A DNA stretch of 64,000 nucleotides. Origin: DAOSXA01 sp964526835 (GTDB taxonomy: Bacteria; Zixibacteria; MSB-5A5; GN15; FEB-12). Both the position numbers and the translations under genes were made by a program. Of the stretch, positions 1 through 9,595 are shown one piece after another. The stretch is taken from the NCBI GenBank assembly GCA_964526835.1, contig CAZGMK010000013.1, positions 1 to 64,000 on the forward strand, given 5' to 3'. Below the pieces are notes generated by a model, which searched no databases, was not told where the DNA came from, and saw only the letters and a list, made by a program, of their open reading frames with translations. Each line of letters starts with the position of its first letter. Position 1 is the first letter of the stretch.

Positions 1-46
1 ATCAGGTGGCGCGATCCGTCGGAATCAGATGGCGCGATGGCTCGGA
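1..46. repeat. two imperfect 23-bp direct repeats at the left edge
   Basis: Positions 1-23 and 24-46 are head-to-tail copies that agree at about 19 of 23 positions, sharing the core GGCGCGAT and a TCGGA end. The array may continue beyond the left edge. Short multiple terminal repeats like these are known at the ends of IS21-family elements, so this could be the edge of such an element, but no transposase is visible. The element assignment is inference; the repeat itself is seen directly. Confidence 0.5.
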
Positions 47-234
47 ATATGCACTTGATCCTCAAGCGACGCGAGATTCTGCTGTATGTTGCGATCCATC
101 GCGGCTACAACGAGGCGGATTTCGATGAATGGTGTCGCCGGTATCTGGATGGGCGGCGCGGGCGAATCCGGGATCGGGCGCCGTACCTGGATCTGGACTG
201 GTCGGAGTTTGAACTGGGTGGCACGGTAAGGTGA
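37..234 (+). CDS. small hypothetical ORF (65 aa), doubtful
   Basis: An ATG inside the second 23-bp repeat opens a 65-residue frame, very rich in Arg, Asp and Glu, with no family I recognise. No Shine-Dalgarno sequence precedes the ATG, and an antisense frame covers the same stretch. It could be the tail of a gene cut by the window edge or non-coding sequence beside a mobile element. From 235 to 398 I see no gene; this is the region downstream of the minus-strand efflux operon. Confidence 0.2.
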   Translation: MARNMHLILKRREILLYVAIHRGYNEADFDEWCRRYLDGRRGRIRDRAPYLDLDWSEFELGGTVR

Positions 235-398
235 CATCGGCGACCTGCAATCCGGTCATTCTCACAACGTGATGGCAGCCATCTACGGGGATGACGAAAG
301 CCACACCGGGGTAGCACCTGAACTATGCGGAGGCGCCAGCTGCCGGGATCGCTACCGGGGCTTCCGCCCCGATTGTCTTCAGACAACCGAAGAACAGA

Positions 399-1706
399 CT
401 AGCGGAGCGGCAAGGCCGCGATTAGCTGCTCAATCTGCAACAGTGCGACCCGGGCCTCGTAGCGGGCGGTTATGAGGTTAAGCTGGGCCCGCGTGTAGTT
501 GAGCTGGGCGTCACGATACTCCAATGATGTAGCCGCACCGGTCGCATACAGGTCTCTTTGAAGTTCGAGACCGCGATGGGCCGCATCGCTGTTAGCCGTC
601 TCCAACTCGATAAGTTGCATGCGCTTGCGGAAGGTCTCGAGGCGCCGGACAACTTCGCCCTTGAGTTCGTGCTCCCGCCTGCTCAGTGACAGGCGGGCGA
701 TGTCGGCCTCGATTCGGGCATTCTGCCACTCGATACGGTCGCGCCGTCCATTGAAGATATTCCAGGAGGCCTGTAGTCCGACAAACTTGTCGGTTGTCTC
801 GGTAGTGATGTCATCAGGCCTTATGGCCGCATCCTGTATTCGATCAGTGTAGCCGATACCGGCATTCAGCCACACTCGCGGCATAAATCGGGAGCGGCCT
901 GCGCCCATGCGATCTTCAGCGGCATTAGCGCTGTATCGGGCCACGGCCAGGCCGGCGTTGCGCTCGGCGGCGCGCTGCATCAGATCATCAACCGTGAAGT
1001 CGCGATCAGGGATATCGATCTCTGAAGATGCCGTCACCGGTGTCTCCGGATCTCGTCCCAGGGCGAGATTCAACGCCTGGCGCGCGGTGGTAAGAGCCAG
1101 TTCCTGATTTATGACGGCCGCGCGATCGTTGTTGTAGAAGACTTCGGCATTGAGATAGTCAGTCGATGAGGCACCCCCCAGCTCACGGCGAGTCCGCTCC
1201 CGATCCAGTCGCGCTGCAGAGACTTCGAGTGCCTCTCGGTTGACCATGAGGCGCTGCTGTTGCTGGACAAGGTCAAAATAGGCCTGTGCTATGGCGACAA
1301 TCTGGTTCTCAATAGCCAAGCGCGCCTGCTCATGCCCGAGCGCCGCCAATTTGGAGTAGAGGGATCGCTCGGTGAACATTTTGAAGCCGTCGAAGATGGT
1401 CCAGTTGATCTGTACCTGAGCGGTCTTGGTCTCGGTACGTGAATCACCGAAACTGAACGGCGAGGTGGTCGAGGTCCGTTGATCATTGAAGTTGTAGCCT
1501 CCGGCAACGTCGATTGTGGGAAGGAAGCCGGCGGTCCCGAGCCCCGCATTGTTATCGGCAATTTGCTCCTCGCGGCGGGCGGTGCGGATGTCGTAATTGC
1601 TTTCAAGGCCGATGGAGATTGCCTCGCTGAGAGTCATCCGGGAATCGACGGCGTGACTCGAAGCTGAAACCAGAGTGATTATCAACAGGGGCATCATTTT
1701 GGTCAT
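399..1706 (-). CDS. TolC-family outer membrane efflux protein
   Basis: A 435-residue protein with a cleavable signal peptide (about residues 1-19), followed by the two long coiled-coil/beta repeats typical of outer-membrane efflux proteins (OEP family); length is normal. It should form the outer-membrane duct of a tripartite pump. It is the last gene of a minus-strand operon, six bases after the RND permease stop, so it is almost certainly co-transcribed with the adaptor and permease. A GGAG motif lies about 9-13 bases before the ATG. Substrate cannot be read from this component. Confidence 0.9.
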   Translation of the reverse strand: MTKMMPLLIITLVSASSHAVDSRMTLSEAISIGLESNYDIRTARREEQIADNNAGLGTAGFLPTIDVAGGYNFNDQRTSTTSPFSFGDSRTETKTAQVQINWTIFDGFKMFTERSLYSKLAALGHEQARLAIENQIVAIAQAYFDLVQQQQRLMVNREALEVSAARLDRERTRRELGGASSTDYLNAEVFYNNDRAAVINQELALTTARQALNLALGRDPETPVTASSEIDIPDRDFTVDDLMQRAAERNAGLAVARYSANAAEDRMGAGRSRFMPRVWLNAGIGYTDRIQDAAIRPDDITTETTDKFVGLQASWNIFNGRRDRIEWQNARIEADIARLSLSRREHELKGEVVRRLETFRKRMQLIELETANSDAAHRGLELQRDLYATGAATSLEYRDAQLNYTRAQLNLITARYEARVALLQIEQLIAALPLR

Positions 1707-1712
1707 GTGAAT

Positions 1713-4700
1713 CTACTCCACGATCGGCAGTTTCGCTTCCTGCACCGCCGGCTCGACCTCTTCTCGGCTGACCGGTCCTCGCCTGATGATCGACGCCGCC
1801 CAGATGCGAAGATCACTGAACACCATGAAGCCCGCCGGCAGGATTATCAACAGAATGAAGGTACCGAAGACCAATCCATAGGCCACCGACACCGCCATAG
1901 GAATCAGGAACTGGGCCTGGCGGCTGGTTTCGATTATCAACGGGGCCAGGCCAAGCGAGGTAGTAGCGGTGGTCAGGAGGATCGGCCGCAGACGCGCCAG
2001 GCCGGCCTTGTAGACAGCGTCGTAAACCTTGTCGCCACCCCTCAGAAAGCGGTTAACCTGATCAACCAGGACAATGCTGTCATTTATGATGATCCCGGAG
2101 AGGGCGATGATTCCGATCAGGGATAACATGTTCACCTGCAGACCCTGGATACCGTGCCCCCATACAGCCCCGAGGACGCCGATGGGAATAAGCGAGAATA
2201 TCAGCGCGGTCTGGGCGTACGAGCGGAACACGAGGGTTACGAGTATGAACATGCCCAGCAGCGCGATCGGAAAGGCCCGCTGCATCGAACCGACCATCTT
2301 GGCCTGGTCACGCGACTGACCTTCGAACGAAGGAACTACGCCGTCGACTCGGGCGAGGACACGAGGGAGCACATCAGAGCGAATGTTCTCGAGAATGGGC
2401 GGCAGATCACCTTCTGGATCAGTCATGTTGGCTTCGACCTTGATCTCTCGTCGTCGATCAAGGCGACTGATCTGGGCTACTCCGCGGCGAATGTCGTACT
2501 CGGCCAGTTCGCTGAACGGATATTCGTCGCCCTGAGGGGTGCGCAGGCGCATCTGGTCGAGGAAGCCCAGGGCCGAGCGGTCCTCGGGACGATAGCGCAC
2601 CCAGACACGAATCTCATCCCGCCCCCGCTGGATACGCTGAACCTCCTGACCGAAGAATCCCTGGCGCACCTGCCCGGCGATATCCTGCAGAGTCAGACCG
2701 AGTGCATGGGCGCGGGGCTTTAGCGTGATGTTCAACTCGCGGCGCCCCTGGACATCCGAGGTGGTCACGTCCTTGAGGCTGCTGAAGTCATCGAGCTCAT
2801 CCATAAGCAAGTCGCGAGCCCGATTGAGTTCATCGTAATTGTTCCCCAACAGGCTTATCGAAACCGGCTTGCCGAAGCGTCCGATATTGCCGAACGCCAG
2901 GTTCTGCGCCTGTGGCACCGGTCCGACTCGTTCGCGAAGGCGGTCCGAGATCGCGTAGCTCGGCAAGTTGCGGATCTCCGCATCGAGCAACTCCACCGTC
3001 AGCTTGCCGGTATGGCTGCCCGACTCGCCGAAGTCATTGCTTCCAATGATCCGCTCGACACCGATGATGACGTCTCGACCGTCGGGCCGCTCCTCCCTGA
3101 ATTCCTCATTGACTTCCCAGACCGCCTTTTCGATTCGGACGAGGATCGAATCGGTATCGGCTTCCTGACGTCCTGAAACCAACGAGAGATTGACCGGAAC
3201 AGTATCGGCGTCGACGAACGGGAAGAAGGTAACCCCGATCAAGCCGCCGCCGATCAGCCCCACGGTCACCATGACCATGGCCACCGGTGTCACCACGGTA
3301 ATCCACCTGTGTTTGAGAGCCAGTCTTAATGACGGGGCATATAGACGATGAACCACATACTGGATATTGCGCTCGATCCAGGTGCGCAAGGCGCCCTGCC
3401 GGGCCTTCGAGCTGAGCGCCTGCGAATGGGCCAGGTGCGAAGGCAGAACGAAGAAGGCCTCGATCAGCGAAAACAACAGGGAAGCAATGACCACCAGGGC
3501 CATCTGCCAGATGAATTTGCCGAGTATGGCATCGAGGAAGAAGAAGGGCAAGAAGGCGACTACGGTGGTCAGCACCGAGGTCGTTACCGGGGCGAGGACC
3601 TCAATGGTTCCGTCGACCGCGGCCTTGAAGGCATTAGAGCCTCGCTCGTAGTGGGCGTAGATATTCTCCGCCACTACGATCGCGTCGTCGACGAGAATGC
3701 CGACCACCAGGATCATGCCGAAGACCGAGATTACATTGATGGTGATGCCGACGAAGCCCGCCACTATGAACATGCCCGCAAACGAAAAGGGAATGCTTAC
3801 TGCTACCCAGAACGACAATCTCAGGCGCAGGAAGACGCCCAGAGCGATGATTATCAGCGCCAGGCCGATGAGGCCGTTCTTGACCAGGAGTTCGACGCGC
3901 TGCCTGAGCGGGATGGTACGGTCATCAACTACCGTTGCGGTAACCGAATTGTGTTCGGCGTTGAAGATATCGACGATCTCGTAGCCCCTCTCGGCGATGG
4001 CAAGGATGTCCTCCTCTTCGGTCTGGTCCAGGTTGAGGATGACGGCAGGTTGGCCGTTATAGTAGACGCGATCCGGGACATCGGCCCATTGCTCGTGCAC
4101 TCTCGCCACATCACCGAGCAGAACGACATCACCCCGCTCCCGCCCGCGGATGGGGATGTCGAGAAGCTGTTGAGCGTGGTAATCCCGCCCCCAGGCGCGG
4201 ATTAGGATCTCCTCGGCTTCGGTGTCGAACTTGCCGCCTGATATGTTGATATTGGTCTGCTGCACGGCTTGAGTGATTTCGCTGAACGAAAGTCCGTAGC
4301 GACGCAAGTCATTTTCGGAGACTTCTATAGAGAATTCGAGTTCCGGCAGGCCGTCGATGGAGACCTGGGATATCTCCTCGGCGGTTAGCAGGTCATCCCG
4401 AAGGCGCTCCGAGATGTACTTCAGGTTGTACAGGTCGGCCTGCCCAAAAAGGACAATCGACAGGGAGCGTGTTCGAAACTGCTGCTCGAAAATGACCGGC
4501 TTCTCCATGCCGACCGGGAAAGAACTGATCCGATCTACTGCATTCTTGACATCATTGAGGACCTTGTCGAGATCGGAGCCTTTGGTGGTCTCGATCGTCA
4601 GGGTAGCGCTGTTCTCCCTTGAAATCGAGGTTACCCGCTCGATCCCCTGCAATCCATCCAGATTTTCCTCGATTTTGAGCACTACTCCCTCAGCCATCTC

Positions 4701-4874
4701 TTCGGGCGAGGCCCCTGGATAGGCGACCTGAATGGTAATGGTGTCGGGTTCGATCTCAGGAAAGAAGGAATAGCGAATTTGAGCCAGGGAAATCAGTCCG
4801 AATCCGATCATCGAGAACATAAGCACCGTTACCCAGACCGGATAACGGACGAAGAAGGCGACAATGCGACGCAT
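1713..4874 (-). CDS. RND efflux permease (AcrB/MdtC-like)
   Basis: A 1053-residue inner-membrane proton/drug antiporter of the RND superfamily with the expected architecture: TM1 near residues 12-30, porter domain, TM2-6 near 335-480, a second porter domain and TM8-12 near 870-1030. The TM4 motif GILVDDAIVVAEN carries the paired acidic residues of hydrophobe-type RND pumps, which points to drugs, lipids or detergents rather than metal ions. Its ATG overlaps the adaptor stop as TGATG at 4872-4876, implying translational coupling. The outer-membrane factor follows at once, making a complete tripartite system. Confidence 0.92.
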   Translation of the reverse strand: MRRIVAFFVRYPVWVTVLMFSMIGFGLISLAQIRYSFFPEIEPDTITIQVAYPGASPEEMAEGVVLKIEENLDGLQGIERVTSISRENSATLTIETTKGSDLDKVLNDVKNAVDRISSFPVGMEKPVIFEQQFRTRSLSIVLFGQADLYNLKYISERLRDDLLTAEEISQVSIDGLPELEFSIEVSENDLRRYGLSFSEITQAVQQTNINISGGKFDTEAEEILIRAWGRDYHAQQLLDIPIRGRERGDVVLLGDVARVHEQWADVPDRVYYNGQPAVILNLDQTEEEDILAIAERGYEIVDIFNAEHNSVTATVVDDRTIPLRQRVELLVKNGLIGLALIIIALGVFLRLRLSFWVAVSIPFSFAGMFIVAGFVGITINVISVFGMILVVGILVDDAIVVAENIYAHYERGSNAFKAAVDGTIEVLAPVTTSVLTTVVAFLPFFFLDAILGKFIWQMALVVIASLLFSLIEAFFVLPSHLAHSQALSSKARQGALRTWIERNIQYVVHRLYAPSLRLALKHRWITVVTPVAMVMVTVGLIGGGLIGVTFFPFVDADTVPVNLSLVSGRQEADTDSILVRIEKAVWEVNEEFREERPDGRDVIIGVERIIGSNDFGESGSHTGKLTVELLDAEIRNLPSYAISDRLRERVGPVPQAQNLAFGNIGRFGKPVSISLLGNNYDELNRARDLLMDELDDFSSLKDVTTSDVQGRRELNITLKPRAHALGLTLQDIAGQVRQGFFGQEVQRIQRGRDEIRVWVRYRPEDRSALGFLDQMRLRTPQGDEYPFSELAEYDIRRGVAQISRLDRRREIKVEANMTDPEGDLPPILENIRSDVLPRVLARVDGVVPSFEGQSRDQAKMVGSMQRAFPIALLGMFILVTLVFRSYAQTALIFSLIPIGVLGAVWGHGIQGLQVNMLSLIGIIALSGIIINDSIVLVDQVNRFLRGGDKVYDAVYKAGLARLRPILLTTATTSLGLAPLIIETSRQAQFLIPMAVSVAYGLVFGTFILLIILPAGFMVFSDLRIWAASIIRRGPVSREEVEPAVQEAKLPIVE

Positions 4875-6046
4875 CAGCTACTCCGCTCGACTTCCGCCTG
4901 CTGGAATCGCGGGATAGCCGGCATCCCCGGAGCCACGCCCTGCAGCAGTTCGGTGACCAACGTGTCGCCCGGCTTGAGGCCGGCGGTCACGATCACTGAT
5001 TCGGTCTCGCGCCGGGCTATCCTGACCGCTCGGTACTCAAATCGGCCGTCGACAACCAGGTAAACATACTCATCGTCATAGACCGCCTGACGCGGAACCC
5101 GGATAGCCCTATCGATGGCCACTCCCGGCAAGTCGGCTCGAAGAAAGGAGCCTTCCAATAGTGCAGCCTCGCGGCCCGGCAGATCGACATACACATGAGC
5201 GGTCTGAGTTTGCGCGTCAATCGCGGAGCCCGCCCGCGATATGCTTCCGCTCCATTCGCCCGGGATTTCGGAGGAAGTCAGTTTCACCGTACGCGATCGG
5301 TCAATCCACTCAATATCGGTCGTGGGCACCGGGATATCTACTTCCAGTCGTTCCAGATTGACGATCAGACCGAGTGCGCTCCCGCTGCGGGCGGTAGCTC
5401 CCGGACTAAGGGCAGTGCTCAGAATCGAACCATCGAAGGGAGCAGTGAAGTAGTGCTTGGAGAGAGTGATTTCCTGTTCGCGGACAGCGAAATACAGTTT
5501 GTAGACACCATGCCGGGCCAGAAACAGGCGGATCTTATCGTCTACTGCCTGTGGCAACTCCGGCAGAGTCCGATCGAAGCGAACGGCGTCAAAGTAGTCG
5601 CGCCAGACTTGGTACTCGCGGGGAAAATCAACTTTGATCTCCGGCAGCACCCGGGCCAGGGCCGTCAACAGATCGGCCTTGGTACTGTTCAAACGATAAC
5701 TGGCCTGGCGATCGTCAATCCTCACCAGCGTATCGCCTCGTGCGAATAAGAGCCCCGGACGGAAAGCCAATTCGCCTTCCTCGATAGTACCCGTTACCTC
5801 GCTTATGAGCTGGACAGGCTGGGCCGAAATCACGCGCCCGAAGGCGACTATGCGCGCTTCCACCGGGCCGAGGCTGACTACTCGCGCCGCAACGTTACGC
5901 GGTTTCGGCTCCGGGGTACGTTTCGGGGCATCCTCCCGAAGACTCAGGAGAAGTATCATCAGACCAAATCCGGCCAGCACAATGGCTGTCGGTATGCCAA
6001 TCTTAGCGGCCAGTCTCACGGGCGCAACCCTTTTTCGAGTTTCCAC
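4874..6046 (-). CDS. RND periplasmic adaptor subunit (MFP/HlyD family)
   Basis: Membrane-fusion protein linking the RND pump to the TolC-like duct. After a short basic start there is one TM anchor (IPTAIVLAGFGLMILLL), a biotinyl-lipoyl-like half-motif, a short alpha hairpin, a second lipoyl half and a beta-barrel/MP domain ending near VAPGMPAIP. I place the start at the GTG at 6044-6046 (390 aa). The frame is open to an ATG at 6250, but the added 68 residues (Arg, Cys and Trp rich) do not look like a signal or domain and would push the anchor 80 residues in. The GTG has only a weak ribosome site, so the start is uncertain. First gene of the efflux operon. Confidence 0.85.
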   Translation of the reverse strand: METRKRVAPVRLAAKIGIPTAIVLAGFGLMILLLSLREDAPKRTPEPKPRNVAARVVSLGPVEARIVAFGRVISAQPVQLISEVTGTIEEGELAFRPGLLFARGDTLVRIDDRQASYRLNSTKADLLTALARVLPEIKVDFPREYQVWRDYFDAVRFDRTLPELPQAVDDKIRLFLARHGVYKLYFAVREQEITLSKHYFTAPFDGSILSTALSPGATARSGSALGLIVNLERLEVDIPVPTTDIEWIDRSRTVKLTSSEIPGEWSGSISRAGSAIDAQTQTAHVYVDLPGREAALLEGSFLRADLPGVAIDRAIRVPRQAVYDDEYVYLVVDGRFEYRAVRIARRETESVIVTAGLKPGDTLVTELLQGVAPGMPAIPRFQQAEVERSS

Positions 6047-6280
6047 AAAGCTATCGGCTGGAACACACCAAGGCAGCTTTGGTTTCAGGAAAACAGCCCT
6101 TGTTTGTCCACGGTCCAGCCTGGACACTTGTCGATTTCTCTTGTCTGGCCCATCGACGCCGTCAAGACAAGGCCACGGTTGGGAGAGAACGGCCGTATTG
6201 TCGCAAGGGCGGCCTTGCGTCGTACGACCCAAAGCAGAGTAGCTGGTCAATCAAAGGCTGGAGACTCTTCCAACAGATTC

Positions 6281-7366
6281 CTAAGGGCGGAATCGGAACA
6301 GTTTGAAGGGCTGGCCAGGATTGGGCATCAGGTGAATCTGGGAAGTAGTCACATACACCCATCCGCTGTCGTCTCGGGCAAATGAATCCGGCCAACGCAG
6401 TTCGTGATTCCGGACTACCATTTTGACGCCCTCGCCGGGTACGAATCGCTTGACCGCATGGTCCTGCAGCGAGCTGAGGAGAATCGAGCCGTCCGGGACG
6501 CACAGAATGCCGTCCACCGGCTCGGTCGAAGCCACGATTTCGATCTGATCGCTGATGAGATCCGAGGGCAGGGAATCATCAAGCAGCCACTGTGTACCGA
6601 TCCGATAAAGTCGGCGACCAGTCAGCACATGCCAGTATAGCAATTGCCTGGCGGTGTCGAGAGCAATCCCGTCGGCGTGTACTTCGGGGCTCGAACCATC
6701 GGGGCGCCGCCAGACTTGATCGTTAATGCGGACCTCGATTTGCTCGGCGCTGGTGGCGGGGCTCTCGTCTAACAGCCTTCGGCTTCGCCCCGTCAGCAGA
6801 TCGACCACAATGAGCGCCCCGGCCCCGGAGTCGGTGATGTAGGCGACTTTGCGGTTCGTGTCGACTCGGACATCGTTCAGGTAGGAATTCGGCGGCGCAA
6901 TGGTGCTGTCGAAGCGGATCACCTGAGTCACCGAGTCCGACGCCAGGTTGATCCTGACCAGTTTCGGACCGCCGGGCGCCACGCCCGCGAAGAACGGATT
7001 GGCCGGATCCAGGACCCACAGATGGTCTTCCGCATCGACCCACACACTCTGCACACAAACAAAGCGATCAGCAGGATTGATGGTGCTGTTCCAGGTATTG
7101 AGCTCAATATCGGGGTAAGGCCTGACCGAGTCGGAATCGACGAGCTCGCCGACCGAGAAGGTCAGGTTCGGCGACCACCGGGGGTAACAGACAAATATGC
7201 GCCCGCCATTGTCGACGGCGACGCCGGTCCATTGGCGATCGGACCGGGCGACTTCCTCGAGCGAAACACGCGATATCGTGGCGGGATCCTGACCGCCGCA
7301 GCCGGTGATTATCGACACAAGGGCCACAGTGGCCGACATTGCAATTACAACAGCGCTCTTGAACAC
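6281..7366 (-). CDS. major-royal-jelly/yellow-like beta-propeller lipoprotein
   Basis: About 361 residues from a GTG at 7364-7366, chosen because AGGAGAG lies just upstream and because it gives a short lipoprotein signal ending in the lipobox IITGC; a TTG at 7411 would add 15 residues. The body has repeated propeller strands (WTGVAVDNGGRIFV, LNDVRVDTNRKVAYITDSG, HADGIALDTARQLLYWH, SFARDDSGWVYVTTS) in the order seen in the MRJP/yellow family. Bacterial members have few assigned functions. It starts about 110 bases after hypE on the same strand and may be read from the hyp operon, but a functional link is not established. Confidence 0.7.
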   Translation of the reverse strand: MFKSAVVIAMSATVALVSIITGCGGQDPATISRVSLEEVARSDRQWTGVAVDNGGRIFVCYPRWSPNLTFSVGELVDSDSVRPYPDIELNTWNSTINPADRFVCVQSVWVDAEDHLWVLDPANPFFAGVAPGGPKLVRINLASDSVTQVIRFDSTIAPPNSYLNDVRVDTNRKVAYITDSGAGALIVVDLLTGRSRRLLDESPATSAEQIEVRINDQVWRRPDGSSPEVHADGIALDTARQLLYWHVLTGRRLYRIGTQWLLDDSLPSDLISDQIEIVASTEPVDGILCVPDGSILLSSLQDHAVKRFVPGEGVKMVVRNHELRWPDSFARDDSGWVYVTTSQIHLMPNPGQPFKLFRFRP

Positions 7367-7475
7367 TTCTCTCCTGACTGGTGACGAACAGCTTGCTTTC
7401 TGCTGAGACAAACCTCTCCAGCGCGTTTGAGGTTCCGAAAGCGATCAATTTGGTTAGGTCCGGCTCGGTTGAAGG

Positions 7476-8492
7476 CTAGCAAATCCTGGGCAGTTGCTCG
7501 CCGGAGAACATCGACAGCACTCGCCGCTGGCCCAGGCGACCAATCAGGGCGACCGGAACTGTCGAACGTTCGATCACCCGGCCGATGATTGCAGCCTGGC
7601 GCCCCAGTTCATGTTCACGCAGAATTGACATCACGCGCTCGGCCTGATCGGCTGCGACGAAGGCAACCATGCGTCCCTCGTTGGCGACGTCCATGACATC
7701 CAGGCCCAGAACTTCGCACAAGGCCGCGACCGGTTCAGGGACAGGTACCGCGGCCTCATTTATCTCGATGGACGTGCTTGAGGCTTCGGCCAGCTCATTG
7801 AGCGCCGAAGACAGTCCGCCCCGGGTCAGGTCCCGAAGACAGTGCAGATCAAGACCGTCATCGAGCAGGTCGCGCACCAGCGGCCAGAGAGGAGCGCTGT
7901 CGCTATCTATGTTTGATTCGAAACCGAGGTTCTCGCGAGCCGCCATCACCGCCATTCCGTGACGGCCGATGTCGCCGCTCACGATCACGGCATCACCCGG
8001 CCTGATCCGCGACGGGACTATTGACGCCTCGCGCTCTATCGTACCCAGGCCGGTAGTGTTGACATAGAGTCCATCAGCCTTCCCGCGCGGGACCACTTTG
8101 GTATCGCCGGCGACTACAGTGACCTCACAGTCGCGAGCCGCCCGGGCCATTGAGGCGACAACACGCCGGAGGCTATCGAACGGCAATCCCTCCTCGATGA
8201 TGAAGCCACAGGTGAGCGCCACTGCCTGTGCCCCGGCCATCGCCAGGTCGTTGACGGTTCCGTGAACAGCCAGCGATCCGATGTCGCCACCAGGAAAGAA
8301 CAGCGGCGTCACCACGTAAGTGTCGGTTGTCAGGGCTGAGCGTCCCGCGGGGAGAACGAGTTCGGCCGCATCGTGGCCCGACCTGATCGTTTCGTTGTCG
8401 AACGCGGATATGAAGAGCTCCCCGACAAGCTGGTTGGTGTGCCGTCCGCCGCCGCCATGAGCCAGGGATATCCTTGGTCTGTCGCAACTCAT
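7476..8492 (-). CDS. hypE: HypE, hydrogenase maturation carbamoyl dehydratase
   Basis: About 338 residues. HypE turns the carbamoyl group handed over by HypF into a thiocyanate on its C-terminal Cys, the source of the CN ligands of [NiFe]-hydrogenase. The protein shows the AIR-synthase-like glycine-rich start (SLAHGGGG), a VSGDIGRHG segment, and ends in the family's PRIC motif with the reactive Cys. The ATG at 8490-8492 overlaps the hypD stop (ATGA). The frame is open further upstream, but that part is antisense-like residue composition overlapping hypD. Last hyp gene in the operon. Confidence 0.95.
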   Translation of the reverse strand: MSCDRPRISLAHGGGGRHTNQLVGELFISAFDNETIRSGHDAAELVLPAGRSALTTDTYVVTPLFFPGGDIGSLAVHGTVNDLAMAGAQAVALTCGFIIEEGLPFDSLRRVVASMARAARDCEVTVVAGDTKVVPRGKADGLYVNTTGLGTIEREASIVPSRIRPGDAVIVSGDIGRHGMAVMAARENLGFESNIDSDSAPLWPLVRDLLDDGLDLHCLRDLTRGGLSSALNELAEASSTSIEINEAAVPVPEPVAALCEVLGLDVMDVANEGRMVAFVAADQAERVMSILREHELGRQAAIIGRVIERSTVPVALIGRLGQRRVLSMFSGEQLPRIC

Positions 8493-9595
8493 CGCGAGCC
8501 TCCCTCGACTGTCGGCAGCCGATACTTGAAGTACGCCGCGCAGGCGCCCTCCGATGAAACCATGGTTGCGCCCAGGGGGTGTTCGGGCGTACACCGCGTG
8601 CCGAAGGCGGGACAGTCGGTCGGTCGACGAACCCCTCGCAGGACCTCTCCGCTGATGCACTCGGTTTGATCGAGGCTGCAAATTCCGCGGAGGCCGAAAC
8701 GCTTTCGGGCGTCGAACTGGCAGTACTCGTCTCTGAGCGCCAAACCACTCTCAGGCACAAGTCCCAGGCCGCGCCACTCGGTGTCGACTTTTCGATACAC
8801 TTTGTCGATAAGATCCCTCGCCCCAGGATTGCCGTCGGGAAGCACTGCCCGTTGATACTGATTCTCGATCTCGGCGCGACCTTTCTCGAGTTGGCGAACA
8901 CAGGCGGCCAGCCCTTGTAACAAGTCAACCGGCTCGAATCCGGTTACCACAATAGGAACACGGTGCTGCTGGACCAGGGATTCGTACTCACGCCAGCCGG
9001 TGACCGCGCAAACATGGCCAGCTGCAAGAAATCCCTGGACCCGGCAGTCCTCGGATCGCAGAATGGTTTCCATAGCCGGACGCACCAACACGTGCGCCAC
9101 AAGCATTGAGAAGTTCTCAAGTCCACGACTGCTCGCCTGCTCGGCGGCGACAGCGGTGGCCGGGGCGGTTGTCTCGAAACCGACCGCGAGGAAGACAACT
9201 TCCCGATCGGGATGTTCGCCGGCCAGCCGAACAGCGTCGAGCGGCGAATAGACGACTCGAACATCCCCGCCCTCGGCTCGGGCGTCGAGCAGGCTCTGTG
9301 AGGAACCCGGGACCCTGAGCATATCGCCGAATGAGCACAGGGTACGACGATCATGCCCGACCAGCGCGACAGCCTGATCGATGACCCCAACCGGGGTCAC
9401 ACAGACCGGGCAACCGGGACCGTGGATGAGCGAGACCCCGTCCGGCAGCATCCGGTCGATTCCGAAACGAAGGATAGCGTGGGTTTGCCCTCCGCAAACC
9501 TCCATGATTGTCCATGGCCGTGTCGTCATGCGACCGATCTGCTCGGACAGTCGGGTCGCGACGACATTGTCGCGGAACTCCTCCACGTACCTCAC
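8489..9595 (-). CDS. hypD: HypD, Fe(CN)2CO cofactor assembly scaffold
   Basis: A 368-residue iron-sulfur protein that, with HypC, builds the Fe(CN)2CO unit of the [NiFe] site. Seen: the MEVCGGQTHA motif near residue 32, GPGCPVCVTP near 79-88, GFETTAP near 149, and a C-terminal cluster of Cys residues (GLRGICSL, CISGEVLRG, CPAFGTRCTPEHPLGATMVSSEG) that ligates the 4Fe-4S cluster. Length is normal. Start and stop overlap hypC and hypE by ATGA at both ends, so translation is probably coupled. Confidence 0.96.
   Translation of the reverse strand: MRYVEEFRDNVVATRLSEQIGRMTTRPWTIMEVCGGQTHAILRFGIDRMLPDGVSLIHGPGCPVCVTPVGVIDQAVALVGHDRRTLCSFGDMLRVPGSSQSLLDARAEGGDVRVVYSPLDAVRLAGEHPDREVVFLAVGFETTAPATAVAAEQASSRGLENFSMLVAHVLVRPAMETILRSEDCRVQGFLAAGHVCAVTGWREYESLVQQHRVPIVVTGFEPVDLLQGLAACVRQLEKGRAEIENQYQRAVLPDGNPGARDLIDKVYRKVDTEWRGLGLVPESGLALRDEYCQFDARKRFGLRGICSLDQTECISGEVLRGVRRPTDCPAFGTRCTPEHPLGATMVSSEGACAAYFKYRLPTVEGGSR

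Noticed and set aside
3348..4205. 285-aa open frame antisense to the RND permease
   Set aside because: It is Asp/Glu/Gln/Arg-rich, lies wholly inside a well-supported permease gene and has no ribosome site; it is a shadow of GC-rich codon bias.
6047..6250. N-terminal extension of the RND adaptor to the ATG at 6250
   Set aside because: The added residues show no signal or domain and displace the membrane anchor; the GTG at 6046 fits better.
8493..8681. N-terminal extension of HypE into hypD
   Set aside because: The ATG at 8492 overlaps the hypD stop in the usual ATGA manner and gives the normal HypE length.
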